Shown: positions 7,853 to 17,297, numbered from the stretch's first letter. The stretch: 64,000 nt of DNA from Calothrix brevissima NIES-22 (GCF_002367995.1 NZ_AP018207.1:3533083-3597082), one strand, 5' to 3'. Numbers and translations: made by a program. Notes: generated from the letters alone by a model not told the origin.

Positions 7853-9880
7853 ATGGTGTCTGCAAGCGATTGGGAAGATAATCCTTACATTATTGGTCGC
7901 CCAATTTACGAACCAGAGTTATTTTTTGGCCGTGAAGATTTATTTAATTTTATCCAAGATAATCTGAATCAACAGGCACAAGTAATTTTACTCCACGGTC
8001 AGCGCCGAATTGGTAAATCTTCGATATTGTCACAAATTCCTAACTTTATCACTCTCGAAGAATTTTTATTTGTACCTTTATCTTTGGAAGGTAAAAGTCA
8101 AAAATCTCTCAGTGAAGTTTTGCATGAGTTAGGTAGAGATATTATTGATTTTCTCGAATTATCTCAACTCCAATTTATTTTACCATCAAAAAGCGCTTTG
8201 GCGTCAGATGCACAAATATTTTTCAACGATTTCTTACCGCAAATTTATCAAGTAATAGCAGGTAAAAATTTAGTTTTATTATTGGATGAATTTGATGTTT
8301 TAGGCGATTCTGAAGAAAATTCGGCAATTTCTCATTTCTTCCCTTGTCTTCAGTCAATTGTTTATTGGCACAAGGAACTTTATATTATTCCCGTAGTCGG
8401 GCGACAATTAGATGATATGCCTAATTTACTCAGTTTATTTAGGCAAGCTCCCCATAGAGAAATTGGTCTTTTAGATAGACACAGTGCAGAAAGATTAATT
8501 ATCAAACCTGCTGAGGGAATTCTTACATATCAAGCTGATGCAATTGATGCAATTTTGCAACTTTCAGCAGGACATCCTTATTTTACACAAGTTATTTGCT
8601 TTGCCTTATTTTCTCAAGCTAGAGATGAGCAACGTTGGCTAGTAAATCGTCAAGATGTAGATAATATTGTTGAGTCAGCGATTGAAATTGGCGAAGCTGG
8701 TTTAGCATGGTTCCGTGATGGTTTACCGATTGCAGAAAGAGTGGTGTTTTCCGCCGCAGCACAAGCGCAACAGCAAACAAATTCTGTAGTTAAAGGCGAA
8801 CCTTTAACGCATTTGGTACAGTGTGGTGTGGTGTTAACTGAGCCATTTCATACAGCAGAGGAACGCTTGCTAGAATGGGGATTTTTTAAGCAATTAGGAA
8901 CGTCTGGCTTACCAGAGTTATATTATTTGAATAATTACAAAGTTACTGTTGAATTAGTGCGGCGTTGGCTAATTAAGCGGTATCCATTGCGCAGAGAAAT
9001 TTGGGAATTAGCTAAACTCGATTCCCAAAGCGATCGCATTTATCAACAAGCAACAAAATTATATCAAAATAATCATATTGAAAACGCGCTACAGCTATAC
9101 GAACAAGTATTGCAAATTAACCCCAATCACTTTGATGCACTATTTCGACTAGCGGAAGTTTGCATAGATGTGAAAGATTTTGACGCAGCTGTAGAACTTT
9201 ATGCGAGAGCTTATAAAGTCGATCCAATCCGTAATAAAGAAGGATTTGTCCAAGCTTTGCTCAGTTATGGACAAGAATTAATGGAGCAAGATAGATTTGA
9301 AGCGGCTAAAGAACAATTCCGTCAAGCGTTAATTCTTCAGCCTGATAATATAGTGATTCAAGCAGCGTTAATTGCAGCACAAGAAGAAACTAAAATTTCT
9401 CGCAGTGGTGAGAGATTTGTGATTACTAATGGTAAATATGTAGAAAAGGTAAGTGATGCCATAATTATTAGTCATCCCATTAATATTGGCGAGCAAAGTA
9501 TTCACATTAATCAAGGTATTGATTTAGGTGATGTGACAGTTACCGATGCTACTTATTTAGTGAGTAATAGTATTGCGCAATTGCAAACTTTAGATGTCCC
9601 AGAAGCTATCAGATTAGCAAATTTACTGCAACAATTGCAAACAGAAATCGTCACAAATAGAGAGTTAGAACCGGAAGATAAAGCAGAGGCTTTAGAGCAG
9701 GTAATTGCTTTAGCTGAAGCGGGGAAATATCCAGAAGAAGGAAGAATGCGGCGGATAGCTAGAACTTCTTTGAAGATTTTGATAGGTACGCTTGCAGGTT
9801 TACCAAGTTCAGCAACTTTGGTAAGAACTGCTAATCAATTATTACCTGCGATATCTAAGTTATTAAATTTGAATTTGTAG
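7853..9880 (+). CDS. STAND-like ATPase with TPR repeats and helical C-terminus
   Basis: A 675-aa protein from ATG 7853, preceded by GGGGAGG; an in-frame TTG at 7790 would add 21 residues that look non-native. The N-terminus DNPYIIGRPIYEPELFFGR resembles that of the preceding gene. Walker A is GQRRIGKS (49-56) and Walker B LVLLLDEFD (140-148). After the lid, two or three TPR motifs lie at about 395-500 (ALQLYEQVLQINPNHFDAL). Then comes a beta-rich stretch, and a C-terminal helical region with a hydrophobic segment (ILIGTLAGLPSSATLV). This tail resembles ends of other cyanobacterial signalling proteins and could be an effector or oligomerisation module, but I cannot name it. Follows the 422-aa ATPase and is likely co-transcribed. 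Confidence 0.8.
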   Translation: MVSASDWEDNPYIIGRPIYEPELFFGREDLFNFIQDNLNQQAQVILLHGQRRIGKSSILSQIPNFITLEEFLFVPLSLEGKSQKSLSEVLHELGRDIIDFLELSQLQFILPSKSALASDAQIFFNDFLPQIYQVIAGKNLVLLLDEFDVLGDSEENSAISHFFPCLQSIVYWHKELYIIPVVGRQLDDMPNLLSLFRQAPHREIGLLDRHSAERLIIKPAEGILTYQADAIDAILQLSAGHPYFTQVICFALFSQARDEQRWLVNRQDVDNIVESAIEIGEAGLAWFRDGLPIAERVVFSAAAQAQQQTNSVVKGEPLTHLVQCGVVLTEPFHTAEERLLEWGFFKQLGTSGLPELYYLNNYKVTVELVRRWLIKRYPLRREIWELAKLDSQSDRIYQQATKLYQNNHIENALQLYEQVLQINPNHFDALFRLAEVCIDVKDFDAAVELYARAYKVDPIRNKEGFVQALLSYGQELMEQDRFEAAKEQFRQALILQPDNIVIQAALIAAQEETKISRSGERFVITNGKYVEKVSDAIIISHPINIGEQSIHINQGIDLGDVTVTDATYLVSNSIAQLQTLDVPEAIRLANLLQQLQTEIVTNRELEPEDKAEALEQVIALAEAGKYPEEGRMRRIARTSLKILIGTLAGLPSSATLVRTANQLLPAISKLLNLNL

Positions 9881-9885
9881 TATTT

Positions 9886-9973
9886 AGGACTTACGCACAC
9901 TCTACGAATTCTTGGCGTTCTTGGCGTCTTGGCGGTTCAATAAATTAAGGATTTGGGAAATTACGTAAGTCCT
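9886..9973. mobile_element. MITE-like element with 10-bp terminal inverted repeats
   Basis: AGGACTTACG at 9886-9895 and CGTAAGTCCT at 9964-9973 are perfect inverted ends of an 88-bp non-coding element. Inside are tandem copies of TTCTTGGCG. The same internal motif appears inverted near 24477-24500 (CCGCCAAGAACGCC). Element size and ends fit a miniature inverted-repeat element; no transposase is present in the window. Confidence 0.65.
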
Positions 9974-9985
9974 GTTTATAAAAAT

Positions 9986-10843
9986 TTACTGTTTTTTATT
10001 TGCTTCCGGGCCTATATTAGCTATATTGTAACCATTGGGATAACTACGAATAGGATGATCGATAAAGAAATATGGCTGATTTCGCGGTGGGAAGAGACGT
10101 AATAATCTCGCTCGAATTTTGAGGAGATTTGCTAAGAGCGATCGCAAAAATGGGTGAGGATATTCAAACCCAAAAGCATCGAGCATGGTATCATCTAGTA
10201 AGGCATAAACCGCAGGCTTTAAAGCAAAACTCATCCATCCGGGAAACCAACTCAAAAATAAATCGCGGGTGGATTCGCCTACAAGTTTATTTGTATGTGA
10301 ATAACGAAAGTTAGCTTTTTCGTAGTCGGCGTGATATTGCGCAAATTCTTCGTAGGTTTCTGGGATATTTTGGATATCCATCCGCTTACCTACTTCTCGC
10401 CAGAAATAAAAAGCTGCTAATTTTTCCTGTTCGCACATTAAGCGCCAGCCAAAACTCTCATTCCAGCGAATAGGAACGTAAATAAAGGTAGAGAGTACAT
10501 ATAAAAAGTCGGCGTTATCTATTTTAAAGCGTCCGTGGATCGCATTCATCCGTTGCATTGCTGCTTTACCGCGATCGCTATCGTAACCCCACTTGGCTAT
10601 TTCTCCTAAAATTATACCTGTATCGTCATAGCGTTTTTGCGGACGGTGATAAAATTCCCCTGTCTTATCCAATAATTGAGAAATGCTAGGAATACAGTAA
10701 GTTCGCATTAAAGCAACTTCCAGCGCTCTAGACATATCCCAAGGAAATTCATAACTGTACATTACAGTATATATCTGGTGATGATCTCTCACAGGATCTA
10801 GCTGCTGAATCACATCGAGATATTTGTAGCGATTAAAAAGCAT
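9986..10843 (-). CDS. MpaB-family (DUF2236-like) oxygenase
   Basis: A 285-aa protein that resembles the oxygenase MpaB / latex-clearing protein family (heme-dependent, DUF2236), judged by RDHHQIYTVMYSYEFPWDMSRALE, by the repeated aromatic-His pattern, and by the FLYVLSTFIYVPIRWNES and SWFPGWMSFAL segments. Such proteins oxidise hydrophobic substrates; the substrate here is unknown. There is no signal peptide, so it is probably cytoplasmic or membrane-peripheral. It lies at the boundary between the accessory block and the carbon-uptake genes and is separated from cupB by about 290 nt of repeats, so it is probably not part of that operon. Confidence 0.72.
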   Translation of the reverse strand: MLFNRYKYLDVIQQLDPVRDHHQIYTVMYSYEFPWDMSRALEVALMRTYCIPSISQLLDKTGEFYHRPQKRYDDTGIILGEIAKWGYDSDRGKAAMQRMNAIHGRFKIDNADFLYVLSTFIYVPIRWNESFGWRLMCEQEKLAAFYFWREVGKRMDIQNIPETYEEFAQYHADYEKANFRYSHTNKLVGESTRDLFLSWFPGWMSFALKPAVYALLDDTMLDAFGFEYPHPFLRSLLANLLKIRARLLRLFPPRNQPYFFIDHPIRSYPNGYNIANIGPEANKKQ

Positions 10844-10939
10844 TGGAAATTATTCCTGCGCTCAATCATTAAAATTTCCCTGATTATACCAAATCTAATT
10901 TTTAAAAGCAGAGTTCCCCAACATCTACTAAGGTATCAA

Positions 10940-11022
10940 GTAAAAATAAGTAGTGCGAGCATCTTGCTCGCGCGAGCAAGATGCTCGCACTACAAATATT
11001 AAATTGTTCAACTTATTTTTAC
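10940..11022. repeat. Nested palindrome: 44-bp perfect palindrome within 12-bp inverted ends
   Basis: A perfect 44-bp palindrome spans 10950-10993 (left half begins GTAGTGCGAGCATCTTGC). It lies inside outer inverted repeats GTAAAAATAAGT (10940-10951) and ACTTATTTTTAC (11011-11022). The arrangement, with inverted ends around an off-centre hairpin, fits a small mobile palindromic element. It is located between the MpaB gene and cupB. Confidence 0.85.
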
Positions 11023-11091
11023 ACGATTCCTAAGCTTTTAATTGAGTTAGCCTAACCGTAGTCAAAGGCTAACTTGCACCTTTTTCCTATT

Positions 11092-11122
11092 AACAGTCAA
11101 CAGTCAACCGTCAACCGTCAAC
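11092..11122. repeat. Heptanucleotide STRR (CAGTCAA)
   Basis: Four to five units of the inverse of TTGACTG/TTGACGG, ending 10 nt beyond the stop of the leftward cupB gene. Confidence 0.85.
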
Positions 11123-11132
11123 ATGTAATAGC

Positions 11133-12263
11133 TTATTTATTAACATCTAACAAGCGAGAAGTTTGGAAACGTTCCATCCACTTTTCTAAATATACTTGAT
11201 TGGCTTTTTGTTCCGATGGCTCTTCACTATCTAAAGGATAAGGCATCAATCCTAAAATTGTGGCTGTAGTTACACAAAACATCGATTTTTGGAAAGTTAT
11301 ACATATTTGCACTCGCAAATCATCTTCACCGCGAGGACTGCGACGATACAATTCATGCAAATATTCTGGTAAATAATGCCGCATATCTTGCATTAATAAA
11401 GTAGGCGGAATCCCGGCGCTACCAATTGGTAACGGATCGGCATATAATGCACCATATTGAAAGCGTGCTTGATCTGGGGGAATTTGATATGCTTGGGCGT
11501 TATATGTGACTGTTCCAGAGAAAGGTGTTCCCCGGAAGAAAACAGCTTCAACATAAGGAATAGCTGTATCTGCCAAGAAGGTTAAACCTTCCTTTTTCGG
11601 CAGCAATTCGTAAACTTTACCGTCAATTTTGACTGCGTAAGTAATTGGTCTAGTTGCATCTGCAACCAAGCCTGCTTTAATATGTTCTACAACTTGGGGA
11701 ATTGTCTTAATTTCGCCTCGGTCATAACGGTCTGATAGATTTAGGAAGATATCAGCCATGACGCGCCAAAATTGCCCCAAACCACTGTAGTATGCAGAGA
11801 CTCGCAACTGTTCAATTAAAAAGTCAGGAAACAGTTGATTGATTCCTAAAACGAAGGGATTATTTTTAAATTTAGCCGTAATTACAGCTTGGGCTGTTTG
11901 TTGAAATTCCTTGGTATCCAAATATTTATCTAGTCCACCGCCACCATGCCACATCATGGACTTCATACAATATTCAGCATACTCAAAATTAATGCGATCG
12001 TGCCACCAATGACGGAATAATTTATGCCAAGAAAATTCGCCATTAAAGTATTTAAAAAAGGGAAAAAACACGAGAAATTGATGATCGGCAATATATATCA
12101 GATTTTTTGAATATTCATCTAAAACTACGCCATAACTTTTGAGAATTCCAACTACTTCTAAAACATTCTCTGGACTGTCAGCAAGTAGTGCTTCTCCTGT
12201 TTGTAGGCGCTTTATATATTCAGCTAGGGGGTTGTTATAGGGTTTGTTTTGAATAGTTACCAT
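11133..12263 (-). CDS. cupB: CO2 hydration protein of the NDH-1 CO2-uptake complex (CupB/ChpX type)
   Basis: A 376-aa protein typical of the ChpX/ChpY (Cup) family that, with specialised NdhD and NdhF subunits, converts CO2 to bicarbonate at the thylakoid NDH-1 complex. Family marks include FFPFFKYFNGEFSWHKLF, FRHWWHDRINFEYAEYCM and WHGGGGLDKYLDT. I call it CupB rather than CupA because it is about 376 aa (CupA is nearer 440) and no cupS-like gene follows. It is the last gene of ndhF-ndhD-cup on the minus strand, about 180 nt after ndhD. The constitutive NDH-1MS' assignment is an inference. Confidence 0.85.
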   Translation of the reverse strand: MVTIQNKPYNNPLAEYIKRLQTGEALLADSPENVLEVVGILKSYGVVLDEYSKNLIYIADHQFLVFFPFFKYFNGEFSWHKLFRHWWHDRINFEYAEYCMKSMMWHGGGGLDKYLDTKEFQQTAQAVITAKFKNNPFVLGINQLFPDFLIEQLRVSAYYSGLGQFWRVMADIFLNLSDRYDRGEIKTIPQVVEHIKAGLVADATRPITYAVKIDGKVYELLPKKEGLTFLADTAIPYVEAVFFRGTPFSGTVTYNAQAYQIPPDQARFQYGALYADPLPIGSAGIPPTLLMQDMRHYLPEYLHELYRRSPRGEDDLRVQICITFQKSMFCVTTATILGLMPYPLDSEEPSEQKANQVYLEKWMERFQTSRLLDVNK

Positions 12264-12443
12264 GATGATTGCTCCAAAAAATGCTCCAAAAAAAGTAAAA
12301 CTGTTATTTATTCATTAGCGATTTTTTATGAAAAAAATGAAATTAAAGATTTTTTATCAAGGTTTCATTATTTATTATTGACCAAATTGACGATTGAGTT
12401 TGTAGTATTGCATTATCGTTACTACAAACCCAATCGCTGTATT

Positions 12444-13943
12444 TTAATTTTTGTTTGCTCGATCAAAAGCTACTGTGGTTACAGAATTTTGTGGATTCAC
12501 CATTGCAGTAATTGTTGGTTCACTCCAGCGTGCTAACCAAGCTGGTTGGATACCAAAAACCACAATTACCACAGCTAGAATTATCGATGGTAGGCGATCG
12601 CTCCAATACACCCGTGGTAAATTGATAACCTGGGCAGATAAGCGCCCAAAAAAGGCTTGATTGACGAGAATTAAGAAGTAAACAGCTGTTAAACCCGTGC
12701 CAATCATACATAACAAGGTTTGCACTGGGTAAACTGGGAAACTACCGCGAAATATGACAAATTCGGAAATAAATCCAATCATTCCCGGTATTCCCGCACT
12801 AGCCATGACACCTAAAACCATTAAACTACCAATCAGAGGCATACCTCTTTCTGGATTTAGCAGTCCCCGGATGACATCTAGGTTACGACTACCTGCTTTT
12901 TTATACACAACTCCTACGAGTAAAAACAGAAGCGCAGAAATCAACCCGTGGCTGACCATCTGCATCACAGTGCCTAAAGTGCTTAATTGTGTAGCCGAAG
13001 CCGCTCCTAAGAGGATATAGCCCATGTGTCCAATGGAACTATAGGCCACCATTTTTTTCATATCTTTTTGGGCGATCGCACAAGATGCACCATACAGTAC
13101 ACTGACTACAGCCCAGCTTGCTAACCAGGGAGCTAAATAACTCCAAGCTTCTGGTAACAAGTTCATACCAAAGCGCAATAAGCCATAAGTTCCCAATTTC
13201 AACAATACCCCAGCTAGTAGTACGGAAATTGGTGTAGAAGCTTCAACGTGGGCGTCTGGTAACCATGTATGAAAGGGAACCAGAGGAATCTTAATTCCAA
13301 AACCAACTAAAAGTCCGCCTAATAACAACAGTTGCGTGGCTAATGGTAGCGTCTTGGCATTCAAAGAAGCGAGAGAAAAGTTAGTAGCACCACTCAGCCA
13401 AACTAAACCGAGGAAACTTGCTAAAATCAAAATTCCTGAAATTGCTGTATAAATCAAGAATTTGGTAGCCGCATAACCCCGCTTTTCTCCACCCCAAATA
13501 GCAATTAACAGATACAGGGGTATGAGTTCGACTTCGTAAAATAGGAAAAATAGCAGTAAATCCTGAGCAAGAAACGCACCAGTTACCCCAGCACTTAACA
13601 GCAATATCAACGAGTAATACAATCTTGGACGTTGCAGAGATTCATCGCTGCTGTAGATGGCAATGCAAGTTAACAAGCCGTTTAAAACCAGCAGAGGCAA
13701 GGATAGACCATCTACGCCCAGATTATAATTTAAACCTAAAGCATCTACCCAAGGTAGGAATTCCACAAACTGTTGATTAACTAGCCCTGGATTAAATTGA
13801 ACTGCTAAAATTATCGACCACACAAAAGCGATAATCGCAGATAGCAACGCTAGCCCACGGGATACTTTACCATTCATTCCCGGCGGCCAGAAACCGATTA
13901 TAGCCGCACCCAATAAGGGTACTAAAATCAACGCACTCAGCAT
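12444..13943 (-). CDS. ndhD4: NADH dehydrogenase-like subunit NdhD (CO2-uptake type)
   Basis: A 499-aa antiporter-like membrane subunit (Nuo M family) with about 14 hydrophobic segments. Conserved landmarks are FFLFYEVELIPLYLLIAIWG (proton-channel Glu) and PLVPFHTWLPDAHVEASTP, followed by KLGTYGLLRFGMNLLPEA and KKMVAYSSIGHMGYI. Partnered with the NdhF and Cup genes on either side, which marks it as the CO2-uptake paralogue (NdhD3/D4 type) rather than the respiratory NdhD1/D2. ATG start. About 155 nt of repeats separate it from ndhF upstream. The exact paralogue number is inferred from the cup gene length. Confidence 0.93.
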   Translation of the reverse strand: MLSALILVPLLGAAIIGFWPPGMNGKVSRGLALLSAIIAFVWSIILAVQFNPGLVNQQFVEFLPWVDALGLNYNLGVDGLSLPLLVLNGLLTCIAIYSSDESLQRPRLYYSLILLLSAGVTGAFLAQDLLLFFLFYEVELIPLYLLIAIWGGEKRGYAATKFLIYTAISGILILASFLGLVWLSGATNFSLASLNAKTLPLATQLLLLGGLLVGFGIKIPLVPFHTWLPDAHVEASTPISVLLAGVLLKLGTYGLLRFGMNLLPEAWSYLAPWLASWAVVSVLYGASCAIAQKDMKKMVAYSSIGHMGYILLGAASATQLSTLGTVMQMVSHGLISALLFLLVGVVYKKAGSRNLDVIRGLLNPERGMPLIGSLMVLGVMASAGIPGMIGFISEFVIFRGSFPVYPVQTLLCMIGTGLTAVYFLILVNQAFFGRLSAQVINLPRVYWSDRLPSIILAVVIVVFGIQPAWLARWSEPTITAMVNPQNSVTTVAFDRANKN

Positions 13944-13978
13944 ACAAAGAACTACTTAAGGATATGGTGAAGGGAAAG

Positions 13979-14097
13979 AGGACAAGGGAGACAAGGGAGA
14001 CAAGGGAGACAAGGAGGACAGGGAAGACAAATCAGTCTTAACTGTTAACCCTTGACTACTGACCACTGACTACTGACTACTGACTACTGACCATTGA
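13979..14097. repeat. Two STRR arrays between ndhD and ndhF
   Basis: 13979-14028 is a purine-rich nonamer array (GACAAGGGA/GACAAGGAG). 14051-14097 is an array of CTACTGA heptamers. The second array abuts the stop codon of the leftward ndhF: TAG at 14100-14098 lies at its edge. Confidence 0.88.
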
Positions 14098-15954
14098 CTA
14101 AAAAGGCAACTTATCCAGCAGTCCTAATGACCAGCTAATGAAAAATCCCAGGATGCTGACGACGAAGAGAATGGTCAACATATAACCTTGGGATTGTCCA
14201 GAAATGCTATACTTTAAACCTTGTCCGCTCAGGATAGCAGCAAATCCCACCAAGTTAACTACGCCATCGATTAAATAGCGATCGCTCCAAGCGGAAATTT
14301 TTGATAGTATGGCTACGGCGCTGACTATGGTGACTTTATACACTTGGTCAATGTAAAAGTCGTAACCTAACAAGTCCTGTACAAATCTCCAGGCTAAAAT
14401 TCTCGACCTCGACCATGCTTTATCTAAATACATCGTCGCGCCGATAGCTACACCTAGCAGGGTTGAAGAGATTAACATTCCTACTACATACCAATTCACA
14501 CTTTCCCAATCTGGTAGTAAGTACCATTGCTGCAACATTACAGGTAGTAAAAGTGTGAGGATGGTTAAAGTTACCATCGGGAAAGCCATCTGCCAACCTA
14601 CTTCTGGCGCACGGCGGGTTTTTTGCTGCGGTTTATCCCAAAAGATATATCTAAATACCCTGGTTAAATTTAATGCTGTCAATCCATTGACGATGACTAA
14701 GACCCCAATCACCCAAGGGCTAATACTCACAAAGCCATCAGCCCAAGCTAGCATGGCCCAAAAGCTACCTAATGGTAATAAGGTTACCATCCCCGCCGAA
14801 CCTACCACAAAGGCAGTGGTTGTAGCTGGCATCCGCGACCACAAACCGCCCATTTCTGTTAAATTTTGAGTGTGGGTGGTAGAAATAATCGAACCCGAAC
14901 TCATAAATAATAGAGCTTTAGCGATCGCATGAGTTAACAGCAACATCAAAGCCACACCGCCTTGCTGTAACCCCATTGCCAAAAATACCAAGCCCATGTA
15001 TGCACTGGTAGAATGGGATAGTGCCCGCTTAATATCAATTTGCGCTAAGGATACTAAAGTCGCCCCAATTGCTGTTACCGTACCCATAATTACCAAGGCA
15101 TTTAAAGCCACTGGAGAAAGGAACAGCAAAGGCTGCATTTTATATAGCACATAAGCCCCACCTGCTACTACCAACGAGTTCCGCAGTACAGAAGCTGGGT
15201 TCGGCCCTTCCATTGCTTCGTCTAACCACAAATGTAGGGGAAATTGAGCACATTTACCTGCAGGCCCGGCAATTAACGCTAATCCCAACAAAGCCGAAGT
15301 CACTGGATCTAAGGTAGCTGTTTGCGCCCATTCATATAAATCAGAAAAGTTTAAACTTCCTGCTAAACAAGAAAGGGTCACTACCCCCATTAGCAGTAAC
15401 AAGTCTCCTACCCGTTTTGTCCAAAATGCATCTCGCGCGGCTGTCACTACTAACGGCTGGGCGTACCAAAATCCTACCAGCAAATATGTAGACAAAGTCA
15501 GGACTTCTAACAGCGCATAACTGAGAAATAATGAATCGCTGATGGCTAAACCACTCAGTGCAGCTTCAAAAAGTCCGAATAGCCCAAAAAACCGAGCCAA
15601 GGCCCAGTCTTTTTCCATGTAGCCTAGAGCATAAGTTTGGGCTAAAAAACTTAACCCGGTAATTAAAACCGTCGCCCCAACACTTACAGGGGAAATGTCT
15701 AAGGCAAAGGATAAATCTAAATCTGCGACTTGGAACCAGTGAAAAATTACAGTTTCTGGTTCTTTATCCCAGATATTTTGAAATATCAACAGACTATGGA
15801 CAAATGCCACAATAGTTGTCAACAAATTGAGGTATGCTGCTGGTCTTGGCCCTGTTTGGCGAATAATTCCTATTGCCCAAGGCAAGGTCAAAATAGCACC
15901 TATTAAACCATAAAAAGGCACAAACCAACTCGTAATGTAGAGAAAATGATCCAT
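14098..15954 (-). CDS. ndhF4: NADH dehydrogenase-like subunit NdhF (CO2-uptake type)
   Basis: A 618-aa polytopic membrane protein of the NuoL/NdhF family. Landmarks: YALLEVLTLSTYLLVGFWY (channel Glu), QFPLHLWLDEAMEGPNPASV, THAIAKALLFMSSGSII, and a C-terminal lateral-helix region ending LGLLDKLPF. The HLWLDEAMEGPNP version, in place of HTWLPDAMEGPTP of the respiratory form, fits the specialised NdhF3/F4 class. First gene of a leftward ndhF-ndhD-cup operon, with its 5' region shared with the divergent carboxysome operon. ATG start at 15954. Confidence 0.93.
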   Translation of the reverse strand: MDHFLYITSWFVPFYGLIGAILTLPWAIGIIRQTGPRPAAYLNLLTTIVAFVHSLLIFQNIWDKEPETVIFHWFQVADLDLSFALDISPVSVGATVLITGLSFLAQTYALGYMEKDWALARFFGLFGLFEAALSGLAISDSLFLSYALLEVLTLSTYLLVGFWYAQPLVVTAARDAFWTKRVGDLLLLMGVVTLSCLAGSLNFSDLYEWAQTATLDPVTSALLGLALIAGPAGKCAQFPLHLWLDEAMEGPNPASVLRNSLVVAGGAYVLYKMQPLLFLSPVALNALVIMGTVTAIGATLVSLAQIDIKRALSHSTSAYMGLVFLAMGLQQGGVALMLLLTHAIAKALLFMSSGSIISTTHTQNLTEMGGLWSRMPATTTAFVVGSAGMVTLLPLGSFWAMLAWADGFVSISPWVIGVLVIVNGLTALNLTRVFRYIFWDKPQQKTRRAPEVGWQMAFPMVTLTILTLLLPVMLQQWYLLPDWESVNWYVVGMLISSTLLGVAIGATMYLDKAWSRSRILAWRFVQDLLGYDFYIDQVYKVTIVSAVAILSKISAWSDRYLIDGVVNLVGFAAILSGQGLKYSISGQSQGYMLTILFVVSILGFFISWSLGLLDKLPF

Positions 15955-16546
15955 TTAAATTTCCTTTGACGACTCAGTATGGAATGCCTCGTTTTAAAAC
16001 AACTTTTCTGAAATATATTTTCTCTAATTAGCTTGACATGAGACAGGTAGTAAAATTGGAATCTAACAGAATAAAATTGTTTAATTCTGTAACTACAGTT
16101 TAGTTGTAGCCTGAGAATTCCTACTTATACATTGCCAATTTATAGCTGGTATTATAAAAACTTATATAACTTTTAGCCGATACTTGGATAAATCAAGATA
16201 AATGCGGGAAAGACGGTTCAGCTAAACCATCTAGACTCCCGTAGCCACTCTTGATTAGAAATTACAAACTTTATTAATCTAAGTTTGACAAATGTAATTA
16301 AAAAATTATAAAGCTGAATTGGCCGCTCTAGCAATCCGTGAAATTTCATTAACAAAATGACAGCATTAATTTTTGTTAAGTTTTCTTAAACGATTTTATT
16401 ATAAACTATTATAGTGATTTATATTGCCAGGAACGCCAAGCTTTCCTATGCTTAATTTGGAAGTGTTTTCTTAGCTCAAGATGAGCTTCCCCGTCAAAAA
16501 TTTCAAAGCACAGTACTGATCGGATTAATTTTGTAGGAGTTCTGCG
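15955..16546. promoter_or_regulatory. Divergent control region between NDH-1 CO2-uptake and carboxysome operons
   Basis: A 592-base AT-rich region with no gene. It must contain promoters for ndhF (leftward) and ccmK2 (rightward). A compact two-part stem-loop lies at 16205-16241: CGGGA (16205-16209) with TCCCG (16237-16241), and GGTT (16215-16218) with AACC (16225-16228). A LysR regulator is encoded at the end of the ccm operon, so LysR sites (T-N11-A) would be expected here, but the AT-rich sequence gives too many matches to name one. Confidence 0.6.
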
Positions 16547-16855
16547 ATGCCAATTGCAGTTGGAATGATTGAGACTAAAGGCTTCCCCGCAGTAGTAGAA
16601 GCTGCTGATGCGATGGTGAAAGCCGCTCGTGTAACATTAGTAGGATATGAAAAAATTGGTAGCGCACGAGTCACAGTAATTGTGCGAGGGGATGTATCAG
16701 AAGTCCAAGCCTCAGTAGCAGCTGGGGTAGAAGCAGCCAGAAGAGTTAACGGTGGTGAGGTAGTATCAACCCACATCATTGCCCGGCCTCATGAAAACCT
16801 GGAATACGTCTTACCAATTCGGTATACAGAAGCTGTAGAACAGTTCCGCACGTAA
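16547..16855 (+). CDS. ccmK2: Carboxysome shell hexamer protein CcmK2
   Basis: A 102-aa single BMC-domain protein: [54 protein letters not shown]. It forms flat hexamers that tile the beta-carboxysome facets; the KIGS loop lines the central pore. AGGAG (16535-16539) is seven nt before the ATG. The length of about 102 aa matches CcmK2; the next gene is the longer CcmK1 type. First gene of the ccm operon. The name K2 versus K1 is by length and order, so moderately sure; the family is certain. Confidence 0.95.
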   Translation: MPIAVGMIETKGFPAVVEAADAMVKAARVTLVGYEKIGSARVTVIVRGDVSEVQASVAAGVEAARRVNGGEVVSTHIIARPHENLEYVLPIRYTEAVEQFRT

Positions 16856-16952
16856 AAAACCCATTACCACGATAGATAATTGATTAACGGGGTTGCCTTC
16901 TTGAGTGCTTGTGTTGTCCAGAGTTAAAAACTGTCATTAAGGATTAAAACTA

Positions 16953-17297
16953 ATGTCGATTGCAGTAGGAATGGTAGAAACGCTAGGCTTTCCCGCAGTA
17001 GTAGAAGCAGCAGACGCGATGGTAAAAGCAGCTCGCGTTACCTTAGTAGGCTATGAAAAAATCGGTAGCGGTCGAGTTACAGTCATCGTTCGGGGAGATG
17101 TATCCGAAGTCCAAGCCTCAGTAGCAGCTGGGGTGGAATCAGTAAAGCGCGTTAACGGCGGACAAGTTTTATCAACTCACATCATTGCCCGTCCTCACGA
17201 AAACTTAGAATACGTCCTGCCAATTCGTTATACAGAAGATGTAGAACAATTCCGGGAAAATGTAAACGCCATTCGTCCTTTCGGCAGAAGACCATAA
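16953..17297 (+). CDS. ccmK1: Carboxysome shell hexamer protein CcmK1
   Basis: A 114-aa BMC-domain paralogue very close to the preceding CcmK (same [18 protein letters not shown] pore region), with an extended tail [15 protein letters not shown]. It co-assembles with CcmK2 in the shell facets. The high similarity and head-to-tail order point to tandem duplication. It ends 6 nt before ccmL, so the two are translated from one message. Confidence 0.95.
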   Translation: MSIAVGMVETLGFPAVVEAADAMVKAARVTLVGYEKIGSGRVTVIVRGDVSEVQASVAAGVESVKRVNGGQVLSTHIIARPHENLEYVLPIRYTEDVEQFRENVNAIRPFGRRP

